From Candidatus Omnitrophota bacterium (GTDB lineage Bacteria; Omnitrophota; Koll11; Gygaellales; Profunditerraquicolaceae), in contig JAQTRA010000014.1 in NCBI GenBank assembly GCA_028712045.1, forward strand, positions 1 to 17,686: 17,686 bases of DNA, in the 5' to 3' direction. Within the stretch, counting starts at the first letter, position 1. Every line of letters starts with the position of its first letter. Under the pieces are notes generated by a model. It worked only from the letters and a program-made list of their open reading frames with translations. It was not told the origin of the DNA and ran no database searches. A program made the translations under genes and the position numbers. Below, piece after piece: positions 7,550 through 15,712 of the stretch.

Positions 7550-8409
7550 AAGGAATGCGTATCCAGGCAGATATCTACGGATGCAACTGAATCCGTTAGT
7601 TCTCCGACGGAGATTATATCAACTCCCGTGGCCGCGTATTTTCGTATATTTTTTAGATTGATGCCGCCGCTTACTTCCAGTTTAGTGCCCGGATGCGGGA
7701 TAGCTATTGCTTTTTTAATATCGCTGATTTTCATATTATCCAGCATAATAATAGCCGGTTTTAATTGCAGGGCCTTTTTGAACTCACCAAGGTTTTGGGC
7801 TTCGATCTCAATTTTTTCACCTTCAGGAATTTTTAATAGGCTGATACACTTGTAAGCGGCCTGGATATGATTGTCTTTAATCAAGATCATCTCATCTAAG
7901 CGCATTCTATGGTTATAGCCGCCTCCTATTCTTACCGCATATTTTTGCAATAATCTTAAACCAGGCAAGGTTTTTCGGGTATCAGTAATTTTTGTTTTAA
8001 AAGGATGGATCTTGCTTACGAATTTATGAGTTTTAGTGGCAATCCCGCTTAATAAAGCCAAAAGGTTTAAGCTTACCCTCTCTGCGGTAAGGATACTTCT
8101 GGCTGGCCCGGATATAATAGCAATAGTTTGTTTATTTTTAACATAAGCACCTTCTTTAAGTAGCGGTTTGAATTTCAAACCAGGGTCAATGCTTTTAAAC
8201 ACCTGTTTGGCAATTAAAACCCCGCAAACTATGAAATTTTCTTTGGCGATAATTTTCACCCGGATTTTTTTATTCTTTTTAATACAAAGCGCAGTGGTGA
8301 TATCCTGCTTGCCAATATCCTCAAGCAAAAATTGTTTTATAAGAGCATTCAGTATTTTAGGAGCGATCTTTGGTTTATTTTCAGATAAAAAATATTTAAC
8401 GTAAGCCAT
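7531..8409 (-). CDS. nadC: Nicotinate-nucleotide diphosphorylase (quinolinate phosphoribosyltransferase)
   Basis: NadC converts quinolinate and PRPP to nicotinate mononucleotide, CO2 and pyrophosphate in de novo NAD synthesis. At 292 residues it has family length. Characteristic stretches are LLEDIGKQDITT near the N-terminus, ERVSLNLLALLSGIAT in the middle, DTRKTLPGLR, KYAVRIGGGYNHRMRL and LIKDNHI (substrate-binding Arg, Lys and His residues), and the C-terminal barrel strands with MLDNM and EVSGGI. The ATG at 8409 has an AGAGGT upstream and overlaps the valS end by 14 bases. The partner genes nadA and nadB are not seen here. Confidence 0.96.
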   Translation of the reverse strand: MAYVKYFLSENKPKIAPKILNALIKQFLLEDIGKQDITTALCIKKNKKIRVKIIAKENFIVCGVLIAKQVFKSIDPGLKFKPLLKEGAYVKNKQTIAIISGPARSILTAERVSLNLLALLSGIATKTHKFVSKIHPFKTKITDTRKTLPGLRLLQKYAVRIGGGYNHRMRLDEMILIKDNHIQAAYKCISLLKIPEGEKIEIEAQNLGEFKKALQLKPAIIMLDNMKISDIKKAIAIPHPGTKLEVSGGINLKNIRKYAATGVDIISVGELTDSVASVDICLDTHSLCKDLN

Positions 8410-11050
8410 CTTGGATTACCTCTAGTTTTATTACTTGCTGGCGCAGATCATTTAGTTTTGTTTTTTCAGTTTCCACGATTTCTTTGGGGGCCCGGCCTAA
8501 AAAATCTTTATTGGCCAGCATGCTTTCTTTGTTTTTTATTTCAGTGAGCAACTTATCAATTTTTGCCTGGTTTTTTTGGTAAACTTCCGCCGCGTCTACT
8601 ATTCCCTGTAAAGGCATTACAATATGCATATTTTTAAGCACACAGGCGTATTCATTTTTACTCACCGTATATTTTTCCGTGAATATTAAATTATCGATTT
8701 TGGCCAGGTTTTTTATATAAAAAGTTAGCTGTTCAATTGCAACTTTATCCGTATTATTGGCAGGCGTGAGCTTAATATCAATACGGCTGGTTAAACCGAC
8801 TTCCAGCTCCTGGCGCATATTTCTGATCATGTTAATAATGTCAAAAGCTAATTGCATCTGCCCCTCAATTTTTTTATTAATTAATTCATTTTGTAAATGT
8901 GGCCAGCTTTGTTGCATAATTGAGTTTTTTGCCCCGGGCAGCTTTTGCCAGATTTCCTCGGTGATAAAAGGCATAAAAGGATGCAAAACCCTTAAATATT
9001 TTTCCAGGATTTTAAACATAACTACTTGCGTATGCTTCTGAGTTATCTGGGGTTTGGCTAGCTCGATATACCAATCGCAGAATTCATGCCAAAAGAACGC
9101 GTATAAACTATTGGCTGCTTCATTAAATTTAAAACTGTCAAGTTCCTGGCCGACTTTTTCTAAGGTTGTATAAAAACGGCTCAATATCCAGCGATTAAGA
9201 ATATCCAGTTTCTCATTTTTAAAGAAAACGCATAAATCCACCGCTATATCTTCGCTATTTAGATTCATCAGGATAAATCGCGAAGCATTCCAGATCTTAT
9301 TGGCAAAATTCCTGCCTTGTTCAAATTTTTCTTTAGACAGATAGACATCCTGGCCGCAGGCAGTTATCGAGATTATGCTAAACCGCAAAGCGCAAGTACC
9401 GTATTGATTAATAATCTCTAGCGGGTCGATAATATTGCCCAGGGATTTGGACATTTTTTTGCCTTCGATATCCCGGACTGTGCCGTGAATATAGACATCC
9501 TTAAAAGGAATCTGTTTTTTAAATTCTAAGCCAGCCATGATCATGCGCGCTACCCAAAAAAAGATAATTTCCGGCGCGGTTACCAAGGTGGCCGTGGGGT
9601 AAAAATATTTTAAGTCAGCGTTATCTTTGGGCCAATACAGGGTAGCAAATGGCCAAAGCCAGCTGGAAAACCAGGTGTCTAAAACATCTTCATCTTGAAT
9701 TAATTCTCTACCGGCGCATTTAGGGCATTTATCTGGTTTTGTCCTAGATACGATTACCCCTTGTTCAGCGTTTTTCGCCTGGCAACTTTTACAATAATAA
9801 ACTGGGATACGATGCCCCCACCAGATCTGCCGGGAAATGCACCAATCCTGGATATTTTCCATCCAATTTAAGTAAACTTTAGTCCAACGCTGAGGGTGGA
9901 ATTTGATTTTTTCTTTTTTAACTGCTGCTATGGCGGGCCTGGCTAGAGGCTTCATTTTTACAAACCATTGTTTTGATAAATATGGCTCAACTAAGGTGTG
10001 GCAGCGGTAACAATGGCCGGCGGAAAGTGTATGCGGCTGGATTTTTTCCAGTAATCCCAGTAATTTTAATTCTTCTATGATCTTTTCCCTGGCAATAAAG
10101 CGGTCCAGCCCGGAGAAATTTTTAGCCTTTTCATTCATTGTGCCATCCGGCGAGAGCACATTAATAAATTCTAAATTGTGTTTTTTCCCCAGGAGGTAAT
10201 CGTTAGGGTCATGCGCCGGAGTAACTTTCACCGCCCCCGTGCCAAATTGCATATCGATTAAGTTATCGGCAATAATTTTTATCGGCCGGTTGGTTAAGGG
10301 AAGTATTAAAATTTTACCAATATATTTTTTATAACGTTTATCTTTAGGGTTAACCGCTACCGCCGTATCACCTAACATCGTCTCCGGCCGGGTCGTAGCC
10401 ACGGTGATGAATTCTTTTGGGTTATCTTTTAAAGGGTATTTTAAATAGTAAAGATTGCCCTGGAGTTCTTGATGCGCTGCTTCTTCATCACTTAACGCGG
10501 TTTGGCAGCGCGGGCACCAGTTAATGATATAGGCGCCCCGGTAAATTAATTTTTTTTCATAAAGCCTGACAAAAACTTCAGTAACGGCAATAGAATAATC
10601 CTGGTCCATGGTAAAGCGTAAACGGCTCCAATCGCAGGACGCGCCCAGTTTTTTTAGCTGGTGGATTATGGTTGAGCCGTAAAGCTGCCGCCACTGCCAG
10701 ACTCTTTCGATAAATTTTTCCCGGCCCAGGTCCTGGCGTTTTAATCCTTCTTTAGCCAGTGTTCTTTCTACGACATTTTGAGTGGCAATGCCGGCATGGT
10801 CAGTTCCGGGCATCCAAAGGACATTTCGCCCCCGCATTCTCTGGTAGCGTACTAAAATATCCTGGAGGGTGTTATTTAAAGCATGGCCCATATGTAGGAT
10901 ACCGGTTACATTAGGCGGCGGAATAACTATGCTGTAAGGAGATTTACCTGCGGTTGGCTGTGCACCAAAAAGTTGGTTATCTTCCCAATATTTGTACCAC
11001 TTGTCTTCTATTTCTTGGGGGTTGTACTGCTTGGAGAGTTCTTTGTTCAT
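8396..11050 (-). CDS. valS: Valyl-tRNA synthetase
   Basis: This class I aminoacyl-tRNA synthetase charges tRNA-Val and edits misactivated threonine. The 884 residues are typical. It shows the HIGH motif as HMGH (53-56) after PPPNVTG, the GTDHAGIATQ motif, a zinc-type CPRC pair and a CKSC/CPKC zinc knuckle in the inserted domains, the editing domain (ATTRPETMLGDTAVAVNP), and KMSKS at 532-536. The anticodon-binding helical domain follows (FMPFITEEIWQKL), then a C-terminal coiled-coil arm. The start shares ATGA with the cimA stop (4-base overlap). I looked for a T-box leader, but the gene has no leader of its own. Confidence 0.98.
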   Translation of the reverse strand: MNKELSKQYNPQEIEDKWYKYWEDNQLFGAQPTAGKSPYSIVIPPPNVTGILHMGHALNNTLQDILVRYQRMRGRNVLWMPGTDHAGIATQNVVERTLAKEGLKRQDLGREKFIERVWQWRQLYGSTIIHQLKKLGASCDWSRLRFTMDQDYSIAVTEVFVRLYEKKLIYRGAYIINWCPRCQTALSDEEAAHQELQGNLYYLKYPLKDNPKEFITVATTRPETMLGDTAVAVNPKDKRYKKYIGKILILPLTNRPIKIIADNLIDMQFGTGAVKVTPAHDPNDYLLGKKHNLEFINVLSPDGTMNEKAKNFSGLDRFIAREKIIEELKLLGLLEKIQPHTLSAGHCYRCHTLVEPYLSKQWFVKMKPLARPAIAAVKKEKIKFHPQRWTKVYLNWMENIQDWCISRQIWWGHRIPVYYCKSCQAKNAEQGVIVSRTKPDKCPKCAGRELIQDEDVLDTWFSSWLWPFATLYWPKDNADLKYFYPTATLVTAPEIIFFWVARMIMAGLEFKKQIPFKDVYIHGTVRDIEGKKMSKSLGNIIDPLEIINQYGTCALRFSIISITACGQDVYLSKEKFEQGRNFANKIWNASRFILMNLNSEDIAVDLCVFFKNEKLDILNRWILSRFYTTLEKVGQELDSFKFNEAANSLYAFFWHEFCDWYIELAKPQITQKHTQVVMFKILEKYLRVLHPFMPFITEEIWQKLPGAKNSIMQQSWPHLQNELINKKIEGQMQLAFDIINMIRNMRQELEVGLTSRIDIKLTPANNTDKVAIEQLTFYIKNLAKIDNLIFTEKYTVSKNEYACVLKNMHIVMPLQGIVDAAEVYQKNQAKIDKLLTEIKNKESMLANKDFLGRAPKEIVETEKTKLNDLRQQVIKLEVIQDGLR

Positions 11051-12612
11051 TGCTTGTCTTTAAGCAGTTTATATTCAACACTGTCGACTAAGGCTTGCCA
11101 GCTGGCTTCGATAATGTTTTCATGCACGCCAATGGTATCCCAGGTGTCTTGTTCATCCTGAGATTGGATTAATACGCGCACTTTTGCCGCGGTGCCGGCT
11201 AATTCATCCAGCACGCGCACTTTAAAATCCGATAGCTGCATTTTAGCTAATGTTGGATAAAAATCCTTTAGAGCTTTACGTAGGGCATTGTCTAAGGCGT
11301 TAATCGGGCCGTCGCCTTCAGCCGCGGTATGCTCCTTAACTCCTTTTACCTTTAATTTAATTATTGCTTCGGAAGTAATCTTTTTATTGGTATGTTTTTC
11401 AATAACTACTTTAAACCCTTCCAGCTCAAAAAACTTTTTATATTTTTTCAGCGCTTTTTGCATTAAGATCTGAAAAGATGCTTCCGCAGCTTCAAATTGA
11501 AATCCCTGATGCTCAAGTGATTGCACTAATTCCAATATTTTTTTAGTTTGTGGGTCTTCTTTATTTAAGTCATAGTTTAAATCTTTGGCTCTTAATAAGA
11601 TCCCGGTTTTCCCTCCTAGTTCAGAAACCAGGATTCGGCGGTGATTTCCTACGCAAATTGGTTCAATATGTTCATAAGACAACGGATTTTTCATTATGGC
11701 ATTAATATGCATACCGCCTTTGTGAGCAAAAGCTGATTCGCCGACAAAAGGCTGTTCATTTTTGGTACGCATATTACTGATTTCGCTGACAAAATGCGAT
11801 AGATGAGTCAGCTGTTTTAAGTTCGTATCGGTAATACAGTCAATTTTTAGTTTTAATTTGAGATTAGCGATAATCGGTATTAAATCAGCATTTCCACAGC
11901 GCTCTCCGTATCCATTAATGGTTCCTTGCACCATAGTTGCGCCAGCTTCCACAGCTGCCAGAGTATTAGCAATGGCTACGCCTGCGTCATTATGGCAATG
12001 GATGCCCAGGTTTACTTTGAGTTTACTTTTAAGTTCAGTGATTACGCTTACTATTTCACTAGTTAGCGTTCCGCCGTTAGTATCGCAGAGGCAAATAAAG
12101 CTAGCCCCGGCGTTTTGGGCGCTGAGTAATGTTTTTAAAGCATACTCTTGATTGGCTTTATAAGCGTCAAAAAAATGTTCAGCGTCATAAAATACCGGCA
12201 CTCCTTTTTTAACTAAAAAACTGATTGTGTCGTTAATCATCGCCAAATTTTCTTCCAGGGTGGTTTTGAGTACGTCGGTTACGTGAAAATCCCAGGTTTT
12301 GCCGACAATAGTAATTACTTGAGCTTTAGATTTTAATAAAGCAAGTATATTGCTGTCTTCTCCGGCAGTAATCTTTGGCCGGCGGGTCATACTAAAAGCC
12401 GCGATTTTTGAGTTTTTAAGTTTACGTTGGCTTATTTTTAAGAAGAATTCGCGGTCTTTAGGGTTTGATCCCGGCCAGCCTCCTTCAATAAAATCAATGC
12501 CGATTTTATCCAATTCTTCGGCAATGCGGATTTTATCCATTACTGAATAAGAAATCCCTTCTCCCTGTGAACCGTCCCGTAATGTGGTATCGTATAAAAT
12601 TACCTTTTGCAT
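11047..12612 (-). CDS. cimA: (R)-citramalate synthase
   Basis: CimA condenses pyruvate and acetyl-CoA to citramalate, the threonine-independent entry to 2-oxobutanoate and isoleucine. It belongs to the HMG-CoA lyase-like barrel family with 2-isopropylmalate synthase. The N-terminus LYDTTLRDGSQGEGISYS (6-23), FIEGGWPGSNPKD (about 40-52), HCHNDAGVAIANTLAAVEAG and GTINGYGERCGNADL are typical of the CimA subtype of about 520 residues; the WPGSNP segment distinguishes it from LeuA. The C-terminal part (about 395-521) is the LeuA-type allosteric dimer domain, which suggests end-product feedback. The ATG at 12612 has a GAGG site and lies 12 bases after lysC. A 2-isopropylmalate synthase is possible but less likely. 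Confidence 0.92.
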   Translation of the reverse strand: MQKVILYDTTLRDGSQGEGISYSVMDKIRIAEELDKIGIDFIEGGWPGSNPKDREFFLKISQRKLKNSKIAAFSMTRRPKITAGEDSNILALLKSKAQVITIVGKTWDFHVTDVLKTTLEENLAMINDTISFLVKKGVPVFYDAEHFFDAYKANQEYALKTLLSAQNAGASFICLCDTNGGTLTSEIVSVITELKSKLKVNLGIHCHNDAGVAIANTLAAVEAGATMVQGTINGYGERCGNADLIPIIANLKLKLKIDCITDTNLKQLTHLSHFVSEISNMRTKNEQPFVGESAFAHKGGMHINAIMKNPLSYEHIEPICVGNHRRILVSELGGKTGILLRAKDLNYDLNKEDPQTKKILELVQSLEHQGFQFEAAEASFQILMQKALKKYKKFFELEGFKVVIEKHTNKKITSEAIIKLKVKGVKEHTAAEGDGPINALDNALRKALKDFYPTLAKMQLSDFKVRVLDELAGTAAKVRVLIQSQDEQDTWDTIGVHENIIEASWQALVDSVEYKLLKDKQ

Positions 12613-12624
12613 GGCAACCCTCGG

Positions 12625-13101
12625 CTATTTATTTAATCCAAATTCTGCGTGTAATTTTCTTACTGCTGTTTCAGCAAACTTCTTTTTGATAATACAAGAT
12701 ATGCTGATATCGCTAGTTGAAATCATTTCAATATTAATTTTATTATCGGCTAATATCGCAAACATTTTTGCGGCCACTCCGTGATGTGATTTCATCCCTA
12801 CACCGACAATGGAAACCCGGGCGATATCTTCATTCAAAAGAATTTCATGCGCGCCGATCTCTTGAGCCACTTTTTTAGTAATTTTGCTGGCTTTGGCGCA
12901 TTCGCTTTTAGCCGTGGTAAAGGATATATCCGTCAGCCGGGTATGGCTGACGTTTTGGACAATCATATCTACGCTTACTTCAGCCTCAGCTAGATTTTTA
13001 AATAGTCTTACTGCAATTCCTGGTTTATCCGGAACTCCGCAAAGCGTAATTTTAACCTCATTTTTATTTAAAGTTACCCCGCTGACGACCACTTCTTCCA
13101 T
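12625..13101 (-). CDS. lysC: Aspartate kinase regulatory (beta) subunit from an internal start in lysC
   Basis: An in-frame ATG at Met249 of LysC is preceded by a perfect AAGGAGGT (13116-13109) with a 7-nt spacer, one of the strongest ribosome sites in the window. Translation from here gives 158 residues, nearly exactly the two ACT modules. In Bacillus subtilis and Corynebacterium the beta subunit of aspartate kinase is made in just this way and assembles with alpha into an alpha2beta2 enzyme. The sequence evidence is the site and its position; production of the protein is inferred from that precedent. Confidence 0.75.
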   Translation of the reverse strand: MEEVVVSGVTLNKNEVKITLCGVPDKPGIAVRLFKNLAEAEVSVDMIVQNVSHTRLTDISFTTAKSECAKASKITKKVAQEIGAHEILLNEDIARVSIVGVGMKSHHGVAAKMFAILADNKINIEMISTSDISISCIIKKKFAETAVRKLHAEFGLNK

Positions 13102-13845
13102 CTTAGCTACCTCCTTAATGATCATTGTTCCGGTATTAGTTGAAAATGAAGAGCGCACATGTAAAGGCACATTGAATTTTTTAGCTACTTCAATAGAACG
13201 GGCCTGCATAACTTGCGCGCCAAGTGAAGCCATCTCCAGCATCTCGTCATAAGTGATTTTATTAATTTTTTTAGCCCGGGGTTCAATGCGGGGGTCGGTA
13301 GTATAAATACCCTCGACATCAGTGTAAATTTCACAGGAATCTGCTTTAAGTTCTTTAGCTAAAGCTACCGCCGTTAAATCTGAACCGCCGCGGCCCAAGG
13401 TGGTTATATCTTGATTTAAAGTTACCCCTTGGAAACCGGCCACAATAACGATTTTACCTTTTTTTAGTTCTGCGGTAATTTTATCGGCACTTATTTTAAT
13501 AATCTTAGCCCGGGTATGGCTGGTGTCAGTAATAATTCCGACTTGGGCACCGGTGAATGAGATAGCTTCGCTTCCTAGTTTATGAATCGCCATGGCTAAA
13601 AGCGCAACCGATATCTGCTCGCCGGTAGAAAGCAACATATCCATTTCGCGTTCTGAAGGGTTACTATTTATTTTGTCAGCCAATGTAATTAGATCATCAG
13701 TAGTATCTCCTAAAGCCGATACTACTACTACCAGATGATAGCCTTTTTTTTGGTAAGCCACTACTCTTTTGGCCACTTTTTGGATGCGCTCGACATTTGC
13801 TACAGATGAACCGCCATATTTTTGTACAACCAAACCTTTATACAT
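12625..13845 (-). CDS. lysC: Aspartate kinase, catalytic (alpha) form
   Basis: LysC phosphorylates aspartate, the committed step to lysine, threonine and methionine. At 406 residues it is the monofunctional type. The N-terminal KYGGSSV (9-15), the STGEQ segment, GRGGSDLTAVALA, and TDVEGIYTTDPRI mark the amino-acid kinase domain (about 1-240). Two ACT modules follow (about 265-330 and 340-400; CGVPDKPGIAVRLF and VGVGMKSHHGVAAKMF), which bind the inhibitory amino acid. The ATG at 13845 has AAGGAG upstream and lies 12 bases after apgM. An internal in-frame start is listed separately. Neighbouring hom and thrC place it in threonine supply, though a role in lysine is equally expected. Confidence 0.96.
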   Translation of the reverse strand: MYKGLVVQKYGGSSVANVERIQKVAKRVVAYQKKGYHLVVVVSALGDTTDDLITLADKINSNPSEREMDMLLSTGEQISVALLAMAIHKLGSEAISFTGAQVGIITDTSHTRAKIIKISADKITAELKKGKIVIVAGFQGVTLNQDITTLGRGGSDLTAVALAKELKADSCEIYTDVEGIYTTDPRIEPRAKKINKITYDEMLEMASLGAQVMQARSIEVAKKFNVPLHVRSSFSTNTGTMIIKEVAKMEEVVVSGVTLNKNEVKITLCGVPDKPGIAVRLFKNLAEAEVSVDMIVQNVSHTRLTDISFTTAKSECAKASKITKKVAQEIGAHEILLNEDIARVSIVGVGMKSHHGVAAKMFAILADNKINIEMISTSDISISCIIKKKFAETAVRKLHAEFGLNK

Positions 13846-13857
13846 TATTTATTCTCC

Positions 13858-15075
13858 TTAGTGCCGGGTATTGGAAATAAACCAACCCATTAATTCATGC
13901 CCATTTTCAAAATGCAGTTCGCTTTTTTGGGCCTCTTTTTCACTGTAATTATTAAAACTTTTTGCTGCAATATCTTTGCCACACATAGCGAAGGGAATTG
14001 CTTCAGAAGTGTGTGTTTTTAAGGAAAGCGGCGTAGCGTGGTCAGGTAGGATCAAAATCCGGAAATTATCTTTAAGGGTTTTACAATATTCTAATATTGT
14101 CCCTACAACCAGCTGATCAAACCGTTCAATAGCTGTAAGTTTCTCTCGGAGGTCACCGTTATGGCCGGCTTCATCAGGAGCTTCTACATGGACAAAAGTA
14201 AAATCATGTTTTTTTAAAGATTTAATTGCCGCTTTGGCTTTGGCTTCGTAATCCGTGTCATAGTAACCTGTTGCTCCGGGGACATTAATAACTTCTAAGC
14301 CCAGCAACCTGCCCAAACCTTTGATTAAGTCAACCGCAGATATAACGCTTCCGGATAAGCCAAATTTATCTAAAAATTTAGGCATATTTGTTTTTTTACC
14401 TTGGCCCCAGAGCCAGATCATATTGCCCGGGTTTTCTTTTAAGTCTAGGCGCACTTGATTAATTTCATGGTTATTTAATAATGGACGGGAATCAAGCATA
14501 AGTTTAATGATTAAATCCGCATTATCGCCCTTAGGCAGATTTTTACTAATACTTTGGCCGGTAATATCATGTGGCGCGCGGCATTTTAATAATTCTAGTT
14601 TTGATTCTGCTCCCCGTTTAACCAAAAGCAAATGCCGGTAACTTACCCCGGGGAAAAATCTTAATTTGTTGCTCCCTAATTTCTGGTCAATAAATTTTAT
14701 TAATTGATTCGCTTCTTCGGATTTAATATGCCCGGAACTGTAATCAAGTAAAGTATCGTCAGCAGCAGTGATTAAATTGCAGCGAAAGACAACATCGTCG
14801 TCTTCTAATTCTACTCCCAGGTTAGCCGCTTCTAAAGGGCCCCGGCCGGAATAATATTTTTTAGGGTCATAGCCTAAAATTGAAAGATTAGCCACGTCGG
14901 ATGCCGGGCTCATTTTATCCGGTATGGTCTTGGCTTGGCCGAGCAAGCCATTTTTGGCGATAAAATCCATATTCGGAGTCCGCGCGGCTTCCAAGGGAGT
15001 GCGCATTCCTAATTCTTCAATCGGGTAATCTGCCATTCCGTCGGCAACTAAAACAATATACTTAGTTTGCTCCAT
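13858..15075 (-). CDS. apgM: Archaeal-type cofactor-independent phosphoglycerate mutase homologue; probable homoserine kinase
   Basis: The 405 residues belong to the aPGM branch of the alkaline phosphatase-like metalloenzymes. Visible are VADGMAD (10-16) with the metal Asp12, SPASDVANLSILGYDP (56-71) with the presumed Ser59 nucleophile, SGRGPLEAANLG, HVEAPDEAGHNGDL, and PDHATPLSLKTHTSEAIPF near the C-terminus. The archaeal enzymes interconvert 2- and 3-phosphoglycerate. A bacterial subgroup has been proposed to be homoserine kinase because it sits with threonine genes in genomes lacking ThrB. Here it lies between thrC/hom and lysC, exactly where thrB is missing, so homoserine kinase is my preferred reading. 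Glycolytic mutase activity cannot be excluded. The ATG at 15075 has AGGAG and overlaps coaB by 14 bases. Confidence 0.88.
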   Translation of the reverse strand: MEQTKYIVLVADGMADYPIEELGMRTPLEAARTPNMDFIAKNGLLGQAKTIPDKMSPASDVANLSILGYDPKKYYSGRGPLEAANLGVELEDDDVVFRCNLITAADDTLLDYSSGHIKSEEANQLIKFIDQKLGSNKLRFFPGVSYRHLLLVKRGAESKLELLKCRAPHDITGQSISKNLPKGDNADLIIKLMLDSRPLLNNHEINQVRLDLKENPGNMIWLWGQGKKTNMPKFLDKFGLSGSVISAVDLIKGLGRLLGLEVINVPGATGYYDTDYEAKAKAAIKSLKKHDFTFVHVEAPDEAGHNGDLREKLTAIERFDQLVVGTILEYCKTLKDNFRILILPDHATPLSLKTHTSEAIPFAMCGKDIAAKSFNNYSEKEAQKSELHFENGHELMGWFISNTRH

Positions 15076-15712
15076 ATTCTCTCCTGACTAATTTAATTAA
15101 GCTATTCACCATTGCTGGTTTAGATGAAAATGGGCCAACAATACCTGATTCGTTTACCAGGTAAGCGTGGTATTGGTTATGGATCAAATTATTGCCTACG
15201 GCCAGGTTTAGGCCGGCTGATTTAATAAGGTTACGTGTTTTTTTAATCAGTTCCGTAGCTTTGAGCCCTGGTTCAAATTTAAATCCGATTAAAAATGCAT
15301 TCGGTTTAAGTTTACGTAAACAATTGATAATTTTAACTGTTGGCTTAAGGACAAGTTTAAGGTTTTTACATTGAGAGCTTATTTTTTCTTGGCCAGTAAG
15401 CTGCGGAGCAAAATCACTTATGGCCGCCGATTGAATTATGATATCGTAATCCTTTTTAAGTTCATTTTTAAGTAAAGTATTTAACTCGTTAAAAAATGTA
15501 AAACGTTTTACTTTTACTTTATTATTTAAAGCCGCGATATTAACCGGGCCTAATAAAAGCGTAACCTGGCAGCCTTCTTCTTGGAATTTTTTAGCTAATA
15601 AAATGCCGGTATTGCCGGTTGCGGTATTACTGATAACTCTTACTTTATCTATTCTCACCCAGGTTGGCCCGGAAGTAATTAAAACTTTTTTATTTCTAAA
15701 ATTAGTATCCAA
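15062..15712 (-). CDS. coaB: Stand-alone phosphopantothenate-cysteine ligase domain (CoaB)
   Basis: CoaB joins 4'-phosphopantothenate and cysteine using a nucleoside triphosphate. Most bacteria have it fused behind CoaC, but these 216 residues hold only the ligase: SGPTWVRIDKVRVISNTATG (14-33) corresponds to the family GPT-E-ID-VR-ISN-SSG nucleotide site, AAISDFAP matches AAVADF-P, followed by a Lys-containing segment, LIGFKFE, and LAVGNNL (family VANDL). No flavodoxin-like CoaC domain precedes it: an in-frame TAA lies 6 bases upstream of the start. The start is TTG at 15712, forced by that stop, and lies within the end of thrC (11-base overlap). The ribosome site is weak, so coupling to thrC is likely. 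The substitutions in the nucleotide motif (WVR, TATGNTG) make it divergent. Confidence 0.85.
   Translation of the reverse strand: MDTNFRNKKVLITSGPTWVRIDKVRVISNTATGNTGILLAKKFQEEGCQVTLLLGPVNIAALNNKVKVKRFTFFNELNTLLKNELKKDYDIIIQSAAISDFAPQLTGQEKISSQCKNLKLVLKPTVKIINCLRKLKPNAFLIGFKFEPGLKATELIKKTRNLIKSAGLNLAVGNNLIHNQYHAYLVNESGIVGPFSSKPAMVNSLIKLVRREYGAN

Noticed and set aside
12884..13252. Plus-strand open frame of 122 codons opposite lysC
   Set aside because: It lies wholly within the aspartate kinase gene on the other strand and has a low-complexity Leu/Ser/Thr composition typical of an antisense shadow.
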